Below, piece after piece: positions 7,959-15,881 of a stretch of DNA of 23,035 nt. Location: positions 1-23,035 of the IMG/VR virus record IMGVR_UViG_3300032895_000391; one strand, 5' to 3'. This DNA comes from a virus. Every line of letters starts with the position of its first letter. The stretch's first letter is position 1. Under the pieces are notes generated by a model. The model had not been told where the DNA came from, did no database searches, and saw nothing but the letters and a program-made list of their open reading frames with translations. A program made the translations under genes and the position numbers.

Positions 7959-7987
7959 AGTCTGCCGAATGTCACCGCGCGAGTCAA
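7959..7987 (-). promoter_or_regulatory. Candidate sigma-70-like promoter for the minus-strand moron genes
   Basis: On the minus strand a TTGACT (-35, bases 7987-7982) is followed after exactly 17 bases by CAGACT (-10, 7964-7959). It lies about 60 bases upstream of the ATG at 7899. The -35 is 5/6 to consensus and the -10 only 3/6, so it is a modest match. It would allow the two membrane-protein genes to be expressed in the lysogen, independent of the late operon. Confidence 0.35.
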
Positions 7988-8040
7988 GCACTTAAGTCGG
8001 TTACTTGCCGTGCGAGAGTGGTGCGCGGCAGGATGCGCGC

Positions 8041-8205
8041 ATGGTTAGGATTCGCGATCGAGTACGGCTTACTATTTGGCTGGTTTCTCATGCGCTATTT
8101 GGCGAGTGGCCGGAGTTCCGCCGCGAGGTTATCGAGACGGGAACGGAAGATGGCTGGAGGATATGCCAGCCGGGTAAGGTGTGGTTGGCATTTGGTACCC
8201 AGTGA
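8041..8205 (+). CDS. Doubtful small ORF (one of two overlapping frames)
   Basis: The 319 bases between the two minus-strand blocks (7900-8218) hold no strong gene. On the plus strand two overlapping frames are possible. One runs 8041-8205 (54 residues, hydrophilic end with EWPEFRREVIETGTEDGW). The other opens at ATG 8033 or GTG 8018 and runs to 8299; it has a membrane-like helix (WLGFAIEYGLLFGWFLM) but then runs antisense into the Z-like gene with Arg-rich sequence. The first frame reads more like a protein. Neither has a convincing ribosome site, and there is no family match. Confidence 0.25.
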   Translation: MVRIRDRVRLTIWLVSHALFGEWPEFRREVIETGTEDGWRICQPGKVWLAFGTQ

Positions 8206-8218
8206 AGCGGCGGCGCGG

Positions 8219-8950
8219 CTAGCCCCGTATCGATGCCCACGCGTCATTCCAGAACGTGTCGAAATTTTCCTCGACAATGGTGGCAGTCTCCACGTCTAGC
8301 CCGAGAACCGCTTTGACGTTTGCCCTGGTCGTCAGGATGTACCATGGCTCCGCGTCTCGCTTGCCGTCAACGCGCACGAAGATGCAGAGCGTTCCGCGCC
8401 GATCGTATTGCTTGAACGCCACATATTGAACACTGCCAAGCTTCTTCAACTTGCGGGCTCCGACCCGCTGGTTGAACTTCGCACGTGTTCCCGTGACCGG
8501 ACCCTCGAACCGGCCGCGAGTGACTACGCCGATGCCAGTATTTGCGGGCAGGAGGTTGCGCGGGCGTAGCGGCCCTGGAATCGTCGCTGGCGCGATAGCT
8601 CGCAGGTATTTCGTCGGAACTGCGATTTCCTTGCCGCTGTATGGAATCTTCTCGCCGCCCTCTTCCTGCAGCGCGAGGTAGTTTGGTGCGGTCTCGTTTG
8701 ACGTGTCCGCGACCACATAGGACGTAATGGGCCATCGTGTCTTCTCGGCGGCTCGAAACTTCGTATTGTCCTGAGTCCACCGATTGCGAAGATGGAAGAC
8801 CTGAGCCTCGCGGAACTGCTCTGCGACGCTTGACGCTCGCGCCAGTCGCGTCAGCGTGACGGCGGTCGCGTATGGAATGTCTTTCGTCTGCGCCTCGGAT
8901 AGCGCTGCGACCGCCTTCGATGCATCGACCGTTACATTGATGAATCCCAC
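8219..8950 (-). CDS. Minor tail protein Z-like, inverted
   Basis: About 243 residues from GTG 8950. The frame is open further upstream, but that part reads as the antisense of the next gene, so the short start was chosen. The N-terminus (VDASKAVAALSEAQTKDIPYA, then a helix) matches the opening of lambda gpZ-like minor tail proteins: 'x-A-x-x-L-x-x-x-q-x-k-x-I-P-y-A'. The middle is basic with VADTS, ALQEEGG (a common element in these proteins) and RKLKKLG. The C-terminus has a YILTTRANVK strand and a C-terminal helix with F-D-x-F. In lambda-like phages Z lies between FII and U, but here FII abuts U and this gene lies between H and M on the other strand. The assignment is by pattern, moderately sure. 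Confidence 0.5.
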   Translation of the reverse strand: MGFINVTVDASKAVAALSEAQTKDIPYATAVTLTRLARASSVAEQFREAQVFHLRNRWTQDNTKFRAAEKTRWPITSYVVADTSNETAPNYLALQEEGGEKIPYSGKEIAVPTKYLRAIAPATIPGPLRPRNLLPANTGIGVVTRGRFEGPVTGTRAKFNQRVGARKLKKLGSVQYVAFKQYDRRGTLCIFVRVDGKRDAEPWYILTTRANVKAVLGLDVETATIVEENFDTFWNDAWASIRG

Positions 8951-8995
8951 GCTCTCAGTTTGCGCTGATTCCTGATTCCGGCCAACCTTCGCGGT

Positions 8996-9115
8996 ATGGA
9001 TACAGCGAAGATGATCGTGGACGCGGCCTATCGGGCCTTTCTGTATGCCATCGCTGCCGGCGTCTCGCTCTGGGTGCTCTACGTGTGGCGAAACTGGCGC
9101 GGTCCCCGCCACTGA
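8996..9115 (+). CDS. Small single-pass membrane protein
   Basis: 39 residues. The N-terminus is short (MDTAKMIVDAAYR), one membrane segment follows (AFLYAIAAGVSLWVLYVW), and a basic tail RNWRGPRH ends it. The positive charge on the C-terminal side suggests that end stays in the cytoplasm. It starts 46 bases from the divergent Z-like gene and ends 15 bases before the M-like gene. No ribosome site is obvious. The function is unknown. Confidence 0.45.
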   Translation: MDTAKMIVDAAYRAFLYAIAAGVSLWVLYVWRNWRGPRH

Positions 9116-9130
9116 CGGCATAACCGCTTC

Positions 9131-10084
9131 GTGCCCTATCCCATCTTCCCATCGCTGAGCCGCGCCCCGAGCTTCCAGAGCACACGGAAGATCGAGGATG
9201 GAACGCTGAAGGACCCGATGGAATCCGGGTATGTGGCGACGCGGCCGCGGTTTACAAGGCTGCGGCGCACGTTCGGCGTTTCGTACAAGTTCCTCTCGGC
9301 CGAAGATGTCCGCGCTCTCGATGTCTTTGAGTCGCAGACTGTGCAAGGCGGAGCTGGCGCGTTCTACCTGCCGAACCTACTGCCCAATGGGAGCTTCGAG
9401 CTCTTGGACCAGAGCACCGGGCAACTGCAGGGCTGGAGCGTGGACCCTGCGGGCATCGGCGCCGGCGCACTCTTTTCGTGCCTGCCGTCCACGCAAGCCC
9501 ACGACGGCAGTACAGCCATCCAGTTCAACTCAGTAGCGGGCTCAATAGCGGCGCACGGTAGTTCGCTTGTCACGCGTCTCTTGTGCTCACAGCCGCTCAA
9601 TGTGACGGCTGGCGACGTTTATCAGATTGAAGGCTGGCTTGATGGCGTTACGACGCTGGCGGCTGGCCTCACGGCGACTTTCTACTTCGGCGTAACGGTC
9701 GTTTATGAAGACGGGACCGTGAGTCTGAATGGGCGCGAGTATACAAACGCTCCGACGCCGAGCGGGTATCTCGCGATCAGCGATACGTTCACTGTGCAGC
9801 CTTCGGCCGGCGGGGCCACACAGGCGACGATTGAGGCATCGCTGAACGTTCAGATTACGAGTTCCAACGGTTCGAGCACGGATGTAGGAGCTGGGCAGGC
9901 AGTCTTCACGGTGGATTCCGTTGGGATGGCGCTTATCGGTTCTGCGCAGCCGAACGGACGCATGCCTGGCTTGAATCCGCTGCTGAACGCGGTGCGCTTC
10001 ACGGAGGGATTGCAGATTTCGGATGCCGGAATCGCGAACGGGCAGAAGACGTACAACGTGAGCTTTGAAGTGACGGAGGTCTGA
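9131..10084 (+). CDS. Minor tail protein M-like with inserted carbohydrate-binding-like domain
   Basis: 317 residues from a GTG start. Residues 1-82 match the lambda gpM/DUF2460 style: YPIFPSLSR, then IEDGTLKDPMESGYVATRPR, and FTRLRRTFGVSYKFLS. The family resumes only at about 283-317 (NAVRF...YNVSFEVTEV). In between, about residues 83-275, sits a separate beta-rich domain that opens LLPNGSFELLDQ and has a GW a short way in, the classic start of CBM4/9-type jelly-roll modules. M-like proteins are usually near 100-110 residues, so the insert triples the length. It would sit at the tail tip and display a glycan-binding surface. It overlaps the next gene by TGATG. The M-like call is good; the CBM call is by motif. 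Confidence 0.7.
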   Translation: MPYPIFPSLSRAPSFQSTRKIEDGTLKDPMESGYVATRPRFTRLRRTFGVSYKFLSAEDVRALDVFESQTVQGGAGAFYLPNLLPNGSFELLDQSTGQLQGWSVDPAGIGAGALFSCLPSTQAHDGSTAIQFNSVAGSIAAHGSSLVTRLLCSQPLNVTAGDVYQIEGWLDGVTTLAAGLTATFYFGVTVVYEDGTVSLNGREYTNAPTPSGYLAISDTFTVQPSAGGATQATIEASLNVQITSSNGSSTDVGAGQAVFTVDSVGMALIGSAQPNGRMPGLNPLLNAVRFTEGLQISDAGIANGQKTYNVSFEVTEV

Positions 10085-10728
10085 TGCCAGCCGCTCTCTC
10101 CGCCGCCGCCGCGCTCGATAAATACAAGCTTGCCAGCACCACTCCCTGGCTGCTGTTGGTGGACTTCAATTGGCAGGGAGAGCACTTGCGCTTCGTGCGC
10201 AATACCGATGCTGTGACCTTCGACGCCGGCGACGGCGCAGGTCCGCAGACGTACCAGCCTCTCGCGTTTGAACTGACTGGCGCGGAGAACGGGACGACAG
10301 GATCTCTGGGGCAAGCAACGCTCAAGGTGTCGAACGTGTCGCGGCTCGTCGAGGGCGCGATCGTGCAGTATCAGGGTGGCGTGGGCGCGTCGGCGACGAT
10401 CTATGTCCTCAACACCGACAACCCTTCCGGCGAGCCGGAGATCGCGCTGCAAACGACGATCCTCAAGACGACGACTTCGCCGGCGTGGGTGACGTTCACG
10501 CTCTCGGCCGCGAGTCCACTGCGGATGCTCTTTCCGAAGTTTCTTTATTACCAAGGCACCTGCAAATGGCAGTACAAGAGCTCGCAGTGCGGCTACAGCG
10601 GCGCGCTGGTTACGTGTGACCTGTCCTTCGATGGGGCAAATGGCTGCATTACGCATGGGAATCAGCAGCGCTATGGCGGGTATCCGGGTATCGGGACCAA
10701 CGGCGCGACGATTGCGGGCCAGGTATGA
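10084..10728 (+). CDS. Minor tail protein L-like (iron-sulfur tip protein)
   Basis: 214 residues starting in the previous stop codon. The N-terminal half is a beta-rich domain beginning after LLLVDFNWQG with an FVRNTD segment. The C-terminal domain has four cysteines (160, 169, 178, 188) in GTCKW, SQCGY, VTCDL and NGCITH. They are spaced as in lambda-gpL-like proteins, where four Cys hold a [4Fe-4S] cluster. The end has the QRYGGYPGI signature common to this family. It joins M and K/I/J in the tail tip. The stop overlaps the next ATG (ATGA). Family call strong; the cluster itself is inferred from the four Cys. Confidence 0.82.
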   Translation: MPAALSAAAALDKYKLASTTPWLLLVDFNWQGEHLRFVRNTDAVTFDAGDGAGPQTYQPLAFELTGAENGTTGSLGQATLKVSNVSRLVEGAIVQYQGGVGASATIYVLNTDNPSGEPEIALQTTILKTTTSPAWVTFTLSAASPLRMLFPKFLYYQGTCKWQYKSSQCGYSGALVTCDLSFDGANGCITHGNQQRYGGYPGIGTNGATIAGQV

Positions 10729-10892
10729 CGCCGGAGTTCTCCTGCGTCGATACGGACTTGTGGGCGTGGAAGGACTGGTGGATTGCATTTGCCTACGGAT
10801 CGTTCTGGCTGCTCACGCCGTTGCCGCGTGAGTTCGGTCCATTCGCCTATTTCGATGATGCATATCGCAAAGTCATGGAGCTTATCTCTTGA
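10725..10892 (+). CDS. Small Trp-rich protein between tail genes L and K
   Basis: 55 residues from an ATG that overlaps the previous stop (ATGA), ending in a TTGA overlap with the next gene. The sequence is aromatic: LWAWKDWWIAFAYGSFWLLTPLP contains five Trp and makes a possible short membrane-seeking helix. A charged end follows (FDDAYRKVME). No known family is recognised. Tight coupling on both sides argues that it is real and that it is made with the tail-tip proteins. Confidence 0.6.
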   Translation: MTPEFSCVDTDLWAWKDWWIAFAYGSFWLLTPLPREFGPFAYFDDAYRKVMELIS

Positions 10893-11284
10893 GTCTTCCC
10901 GCAAAGTACGTTGCCGATTTGATCGGTAAGCCATTTGTCGACGGCGCGCGCGGGCCCGAGGCATACGACTGCTGGGGATTGCTGCAGTGCGTGTTGCGGA
11001 GGATGGGTCACGAGCCGACCGACTATCCCTCGAATCCGGCGCTGCTCCGCTTTGCGCTTCATGACGAGTGGCAGCCGCTCGATCCGCAGGAGGTGAAGCC
11101 CGGCGACGGAATCCTGCTGCGCTCTACTGACTCGCGGTGGGAGTGGCATGTTGGCCTGATTCTCGATAGCTGTCGCATGCTGCACGCGAGGGAGAGCGTG
11201 GGCGTGTGTGTGGAGCGCTTCGACTCGCCCGCTTACCGCCGGCGCATTGTCGGCTTCTACCGCTATCGAGGGCGCCCGGATTGA
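10889..11284 (+). CDS. NlpC/P60 peptidase domain tail protein (lambda K-like)
   Basis: 131 residues, TTG start in a TTGA overlap with the preceding stop. It has the NlpC/P60 cysteine peptidase layout: AYDCWGL with catalytic Cys28, a PGDGILL strand (residues 71-77), and EWHVGLI with His87. His99 in MLHARES is the third polar position. It matches the C-terminal domain of tail protein K, which cleaves peptide stems of peptidoglycan. The N-terminal JAB-like half of lambda K is absent; here it is a stand-alone P60 domain, like many lambda-like relatives. Its stop overlaps the TTG of the next gene. Confidence 0.85.
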   Translation: MSLPAKYVADLIGKPFVDGARGPEAYDCWGLLQCVLRRMGHEPTDYPSNPALLRFALHDEWQPLDPQEVKPGDGILLRSTDSRWEWHVGLILDSCRMLHARESVGVCVERFDSPAYRRRIVGFYRYRGRPD

Positions 11285-14200
11285 TCCTTCTCCATCGCAT
11301 CGACAATCCCTTTCAGCCGCAAATTTCGCGCAAGACGCGCGAGGTGGAGTGGCACGCGGGCATGACGCTCGCCGAGATTCTGCGGGCGGCGGAGGTTCGC
11401 ACTGAGCGATATGCCGCCGTAGTCGATGGTTTTGTTGTCCCGGCCGAGATGCTCGAGGGCTTCACCGTTTCGGATGGTGCGCAGATCGTCGCGATGCCGA
11501 ACGTGGGCGGCGGAAGCTTTGGGAAGATGTTCGCCGAGATTGCTGTGATGGTTGCGGCTGCGGCGATCACAGCCGGCATCGGCGGGATTGGTGTAGCCGC
11601 TGCGGACGGACTCTACTCGACGTTCGGCATCAACATCTCTTACGCCACAATGAACAGTGTCCTCGGGGCAGCAGTTGCCCTTGGCGGCAACATGCTCATC
11701 AACGCGTTCATGGGACCGCACGCCGCGGGCGGACCGGATTCGGCTGCGTTCGATCCGACGGGCCCGAAGACGGTGGCCAGTGGCGGCACGCCGATTCCGA
11801 AGGGATACGGGAGCTTTCTCAGCGGCGGCAACATCATCGCCAGCTACGTCGAGGCGGAGGGTGAAAGTAACTATCTGAACGTGCTGCTCTCGCTGGGGTG
11901 GGGACCGGCGATCAGCGTCTCGGATGTCTCCATCAACGGCAACTCGATTCAGAACTATAACGATGCCACCTACATGGTGCGGTACGGCACCAACAACCAG
12001 ACGCCGATTCCGTACTTCAACAACATCGTCAACGGCTATCCGCAGAACGCGCGAGTCATCGCTGACGGGATTACCGATATCGACGGCACTGTGGGCGCGC
12101 CGGTCGTCATCAATGGAACCGGGACGCAGACACAGGGTTTGCAGGTCGTCATCCAGTTTCCGGATGGAGTCTTCTACTCCAATGACGACGGCTCGCTGCG
12201 GTCCCTCTCGATCGCCTACAAGATCGAGTATGCGATCGAAGGTTCGGGCAACTGGCAGACGCCGATCGTTCCAAATCCGACTGACACGACGGATGTCGTG
12301 CGCTTCAGCGATGACGGGCAGGTCGAGAGCTATCCGGGATGGGTGGTGGTGCCGAATACCGGGCAGTACTCGAGCGGCTGCGTCTATGCCTATGACAACA
12401 ATATGTCGCCTACGGCGCACACACCTGGCGATCCGTGGACTGGGACGCAGACCGTCACCTACTACAACCCGGACGGCTCGAGCTATCAGGGCAGCATCAC
12501 GCTCACCGGCGAGTGGCAGCCGTGCGACCCGAACCTGAATCAGCAAGTCGTCAATAGCTGGTACGGTGGGTGGATCATCTTCTCGGATGCGAATCAGGGA
12601 ACGCTCTATCACCAGACGAACATCTACAATCTGCCGCCAGCCAAGTATGACGTGCGGGTCACGAAGTACGGCTCAGCGTTCTCCGGCGACGCGATTCAGC
12701 CGCGCGAGGCGGACAACAGCCGCACCGGCGATCAGGTATGGATTCACTCGATTGGCGAAGTGCAGTATCAGGACCTCGCCTATCCGAATGAGGTGCTGGT
12801 TGGCATCCGCGCACTGGCCACGGACCAGCTTTCCGGCGCGAACATTCAAATAACGGCGCAGTGCGAATACGGCATTGACACGGCGCTGCCGGCGGAGCTC
12901 GCCAGCTATGAGCTGAGCAACCCGGCGGTTGTGCTGTACGACATGCTCGTGAATTCGATGTATGGCGGCGGCATCGATCCGGACTGCATCGATGTCCCAG
13001 CGTTCGCGGAGTGGGCCGCCTACTGCGATGAGCCGGTTTCCGATGGCTTCGGTGGGACGATTCCGCGCGCCAGCTTCAATGGGGTCTTCGACCAGAACGG
13101 GACTAACCTCTGGAAGCAGGCGCAGAAGGTGGCGTCGCTCGGTTACGCCATGCTGGTGCAGCGTGGGCAGATATACACAATCATCATCGATCAGGCCGTG
13201 ACGGTTCCGGCGCAGATCTTCACTTCGGCGAACGTGCTGAAGGACTCCATCAAGGACACATGGGTCTCGCTGGACGATCGAGCGAATCGGATTGAGGCGA
13301 CGTTTGCGGACGCGGCGCGCACCTATCGCACGGACGAGCCTTGCGCGGTCATGCTGCCGGGCGACATTCAAGCGGGTGTAGAGCAGAAGCCGACCAGACT
13401 GCAGCTTCTCGGATGCACCAACCGTGCGCAGGCGTGGCACTGGTGCTACCGTAAGCTGCTGTCCACGGATACGCTGCTGTTGCAGCGCAGCATCGGCGTG
13501 GGCATTGAGTCTGTGGCTTGCCAGGTGGGCGACGTTATCGGAATTCAGGATGACGTTGCGCAGTGGGCGAATGGCGGGCGGATTCAGGCTGGCTCGACGA
13601 CTACGGCGCTGAATATCGACGTTGACAGCCTCACCTTCGCGGCCGGTGCCGGCTGGACGGTCAGCATCGTGCATCCGCTGGTGACGCGCGGGACTGGGAC
13701 CATCTCGAGCATTACGGGCAATCTGGTGCAGTTCGCGGCCAACATTCCGAGCGGCCGCATCGTCACGATCGAGAATGCTGCCGGCGCTGTCGGCGCGGTG
13801 CAGGCGACGGGAGCGAATACGGTCACCGTCGAGAGTATTGCTGGATTCGGCGTCGGGCAGACCGTCACCTTCTACGACCAGGACGTTATCGACACGCAGC
13901 CCGTCTCGGCCGTGAATGGGACCGTCATCACGCCAGCCGAGCCATTCCTGCAGACGCCCACGGAAGACTGTCCGTGGGTATATGGCCAGAGCGCAGGCGC
14001 GTTTCCGGCCAAGCTGTTTACGGTGACGAACATCAAGCGCAAGGGCGACTTCTCCGTCACGCTGGACACGCTGGAATACGATCCCAGCATCTATTCGGAC
14101 GACACGCCGATCATCGAGGGAACGCTCGGAGTTCCCGATTCGGATGCTGCGGTGTCGAGCCTGACGGCAACCGAGCAGTACGTGATGGCGTCCGCGGCGA

Positions 14201-15525
14201 ATGGCGGCGTCGCCTCGATCATTGCGCTCGGATGGCAGAACGGGCCGAACACTACGGCGGTGCAGTTGTGGGTGAGCAGAAACGAGGCGAATCAGCCGAT
14301 TTCCTCACCTTCCCTTGTGCTTACGGTGACCAAGGGAACGACGGCGACGCTGACCTATCCAACCGGAACAATCCTGACGATTCGCGCGGTTGGGATCGAT
14401 GGGCAGGGAATGGCCGCTCCGTTCGCGTCGGCGCCGACCGTGACGATCACTGTGCAGGGAAGCGGACAGGCGCCGGGCGACGTCACAAGCTTCACTGGGA
14501 ACTATCAGGTTACGCAGACCAACTTCTCGTGGACGGCGCCAAGTGGAGCCTCAACCTATGAGATTCGGTATAACGACGATCCGACGAACACAAACTGGCA
14601 GGCAGCGACGCTGCTGTGGGCTGGCAGCGGGACGACATGGAGCGATTCGACCATCCGCTCCGGCGTCTACCTCATCAAAGCGCTCTCGGCCGCGCCGAAC
14701 GATGTTGAGAGCATCAATGCGGCCAGTTTCTCGCTGCAGTCCAGCACCAGCTATCTGAACGCGCTCGGCCTGGCTCCAAACCAGTCGATCGCGGAGAGCG
14801 TGACGACGAACTCCTACAGCTCTACCAGTGGCTTGTGCACTGTCACGCTCTCGTTTCCGACGCAAACTCTTTCGCGGACAGATACCTCGACGGTAACGCT
14901 CGCGGCGCAGGAGCTCACGTGGACCAATCTCCAGCCGGCGACGACGTACTACATCTATCCGCGACTGCGGCTTTCGGACATGACGATGCACTCCGTGGCG
15001 GGCGATCCGCCGGCGATTCCGGATACGGCCATCAATCTGGCGAACGCGTTGCTGGCGGCCGCTGACGGCTATTACCAGGGCACGCCAATTACGGTCACAA
15101 CGCCAAACACAAGCGACTCTGGCGGCACGGTAGGCGGCTCTGGCGGAGAGCAGGGTATTTGTCCCGATGGCAGAGAGCTCGTCATCGTGAAGGGCCGCGG
15201 CGAGGTGCCGGTGAGCACGGTGGTTGAGGGCGATCAGATCCTCGGCCGAACTGGCGACGCAGATGGGTGGAAGCGGGTCATCGGCGTGCGGCGTGCGATC
15301 GCGCAGTCGTGGTATCTCGTCAACGGGTATCGCATCTCTCCGCACCATCCGGTATGGATCGATGGGAAGTGGCAGCGTCCTTACGAGGTAGGCAGCTTCG
15401 ATCCTGGCGCCGGCGAGCGCGTCAAGGTCACGACGGATGAGACGAGTTACGACGAGCAGAACTATTACCTCGTCGGGCGCGGCGAGCGGCTGCTGATCCA
15501 TAACTACAGAATCGAGGGCTCCTAA
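11281..15525 (+). CDS. Tail tip I/J fusion protein with C-terminal Hint domain
   Basis: 1414 residues, start chosen at TTG 11281 (TTGA overlap, as for the gene before). Residues 1 to about 75 are a beta-grasp tail-I-like domain (TREVEWHAGMTLAEIL). A hydrophobic Ala/Gly segment (about 79-145) follows, as in gpI/gpJ. The J body starts near GGTPIPKGYG with the LNVLLSLGWGP element. Fibronectin-III-like repeats lie near residues 1080-1180. A Gly/Ser linker (about 1278-1293) precedes a Hint domain (1294 to the end). It has Cys1294 in GICPDG, VVEGDQILGR, SPHHPVW (His1356, the block-B histidine) and a final LLIHN (H1407-N1408). It is the tip/host-recognition protein, and the Hint domain suggests self-processing. 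HN is followed by Tyr, not C/S/T, so full splicing is unlikely. Confidence 0.85.
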   Translation: MILLHRIDNPFQPQISRKTREVEWHAGMTLAEILRAAEVRTERYAAVVDGFVVPAEMLEGFTVSDGAQIVAMPNVGGGSFGKMFAEIAVMVAAAAITAGIGGIGVAAADGLYSTFGINISYATMNSVLGAAVALGGNMLINAFMGPHAAGGPDSAAFDPTGPKTVASGGTPIPKGYGSFLSGGNIIASYVEAEGESNYLNVLLSLGWGPAISVSDVSINGNSIQNYNDATYMVRYGTNNQTPIPYFNNIVNGYPQNARVIADGITDIDGTVGAPVVINGTGTQTQGLQVVIQFPDGVFYSNDDGSLRSLSIAYKIEYAIEGSGNWQTPIVPNPTDTTDVVRFSDDGQVESYPGWVVVPNTGQYSSGCVYAYDNNMSPTAHTPGDPWTGTQTVTYYNPDGSSYQGSITLTGEWQPCDPNLNQQVVNSWYGGWIIFSDANQGTLYHQTNIYNLPPAKYDVRVTKYGSAFSGDAIQPREADNSRTGDQVWIHSIGEVQYQDLAYPNEVLVGIRALATDQLSGANIQITAQCEYGIDTALPAELASYELSNPAVVLYDMLVNSMYGGGIDPDCIDVPAFAEWAAYCDEPVSDGFGGTIPRASFNGVFDQNGTNLWKQAQKVASLGYAMLVQRGQIYTIIIDQAVTVPAQIFTSANVLKDSIKDTWVSLDDRANRIEATFADAARTYRTDEPCAVMLPGDIQAGVEQKPTRLQLLGCTNRAQAWHWCYRKLLSTDTLLLQRSIGVGIESVACQVGDVIGIQDDVAQWANGGRIQAGSTTTALNIDVDSLTFAAGAGWTVSIVHPLVTRGTGTISSITGNLVQFAANIPSGRIVTIENAAGAVGAVQATGANTVTVESIAGFGVGQTVTFYDQDVIDTQPVSAVNGTVITPAEPFLQTPTEDCPWVYGQSAGAFPAKLFTVTNIKRKGDFSVTLDTLEYDPSIYSDDTPIIEGTLGVPDSDAAVSSLTATEQYVMASAANGGVASIIALGWQNGPNTTAVQLWVSRNEANQPISSPSLVLTVTKGTTATLTYPTGTILTIRAVGIDGQGMAAPFASAPTVTITVQGSGQAPGDVTSFTGNYQVTQTNFSWTAPSGASTYEIRYNDDPTNTNWQAATLLWAGSGTTWSDSTIRSGVYLIKALSAAPNDVESINAASFSLQSSTSYLNALGLAPNQSIAESVTTNSYSSTSGLCTVTLSFPTQTLSRTDTSTVTLAAQELTWTNLQPATTYYIYPRLRLSDMTMHSVAGDPPAIPDTAINLANALLAAADGYYQGTPITVTTPNTSDSGGTVGGSGGEQGICPDGRELVIVKGRGEVPVSTVVEGDQILGRTGDADGWKRVIGVRRAIAQSWYLVNGYRISPHHPVWIDGKWQRPYEVGSFDPGAGERVKVTTDETSYDEQNYYLVGRGERLLIHNYRIEGS

Positions 15526-15848
15526 TGCATCTGGATCACAAGCGGCGGTGGGTGTTTGGGCCCGTCATCGACGGCATGCCGGTGGCGATGGATTACGCGT
15601 CGAGCGGCGAATGGCCGATGATCGTCGACGGGTACGCCCTTACATTCTGTGTGATGAACGCGCACCAGCTCCGCGCTGCCCGCAAGGATACGCGGCTTAC
15701 GGTTCTGCCGAGCCTACACGCTGGAGTGGCCATTCCGGACAGCCTCGCCGATCATCATGCGCGGTACGGACTCAAGCGAGGGATGAGCCTGCACGACGCG
15801 CTCTGCGCGCTCGCGGTGCATCACCACGCCTTCGAGCCTGAAGATTAG
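15525..15848 (+). CDS. Unrecognised small protein after tail tip gene
   Basis: 107 residues, ATG in a TAATG overlap with the J stop, so translation is coupled to the Hint-bearing protein. It has no signal peptide or membrane span. It is rich in His, with HHA near residues 75-78 and VHHHAFEPED at the end. Hydrophobic strand-like parts are WVFGPVIDGMPVAM and GYALTFCVMN, and the C-terminal half is helical (LADHHARYGL, MSLHDALCAL). No family is recognised. The position next to a Hint domain makes a partner, tail-tip accessory or chaperone possible, but nothing in the sequence shows it. Confidence 0.7.
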   Translation: MHLDHKRRWVFGPVIDGMPVAMDYASSGEWPMIVDGYALTFCVMNAHQLRAARKDTRLTVLPSLHAGVAIPDSLADHHARYGLKRGMSLHDALCALAVHHHAFEPED

Positions 15849-15881
15849 CGCGAAATCGCGTCGCCGTCAGATAACGCGGCT

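Noticed and set aside
7707-7991. 94-codon minus-strand ORF overlapping the small membrane protein
   Set aside because: Overlaps the better frame with a ribosome site and membrane helix; composition is shadow-like.
8951-9346. N-terminal extension of the Z-like minus-strand frame
   Set aside because: This part is antisense to the M-like gene and small membrane gene and reads as Arg/His/Pro-rich; the short GTG start at 8950 is preferred.
11263-12612. Long minus-strand ORF of 449 codons opposite the J gene
   Set aside because: Arg/Val/Asp/His-rich translation typical of antisense to GC-biased coding sequence; the plus-strand J frame is clearly the real gene.
14551-15501. Minus-strand ORF of 316 codons opposite the end of J and the Hint region
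   Set aside because: Arg-rich antisense frame without a ribosome site; the opposite strand has clear FN3 and Hint motifs.
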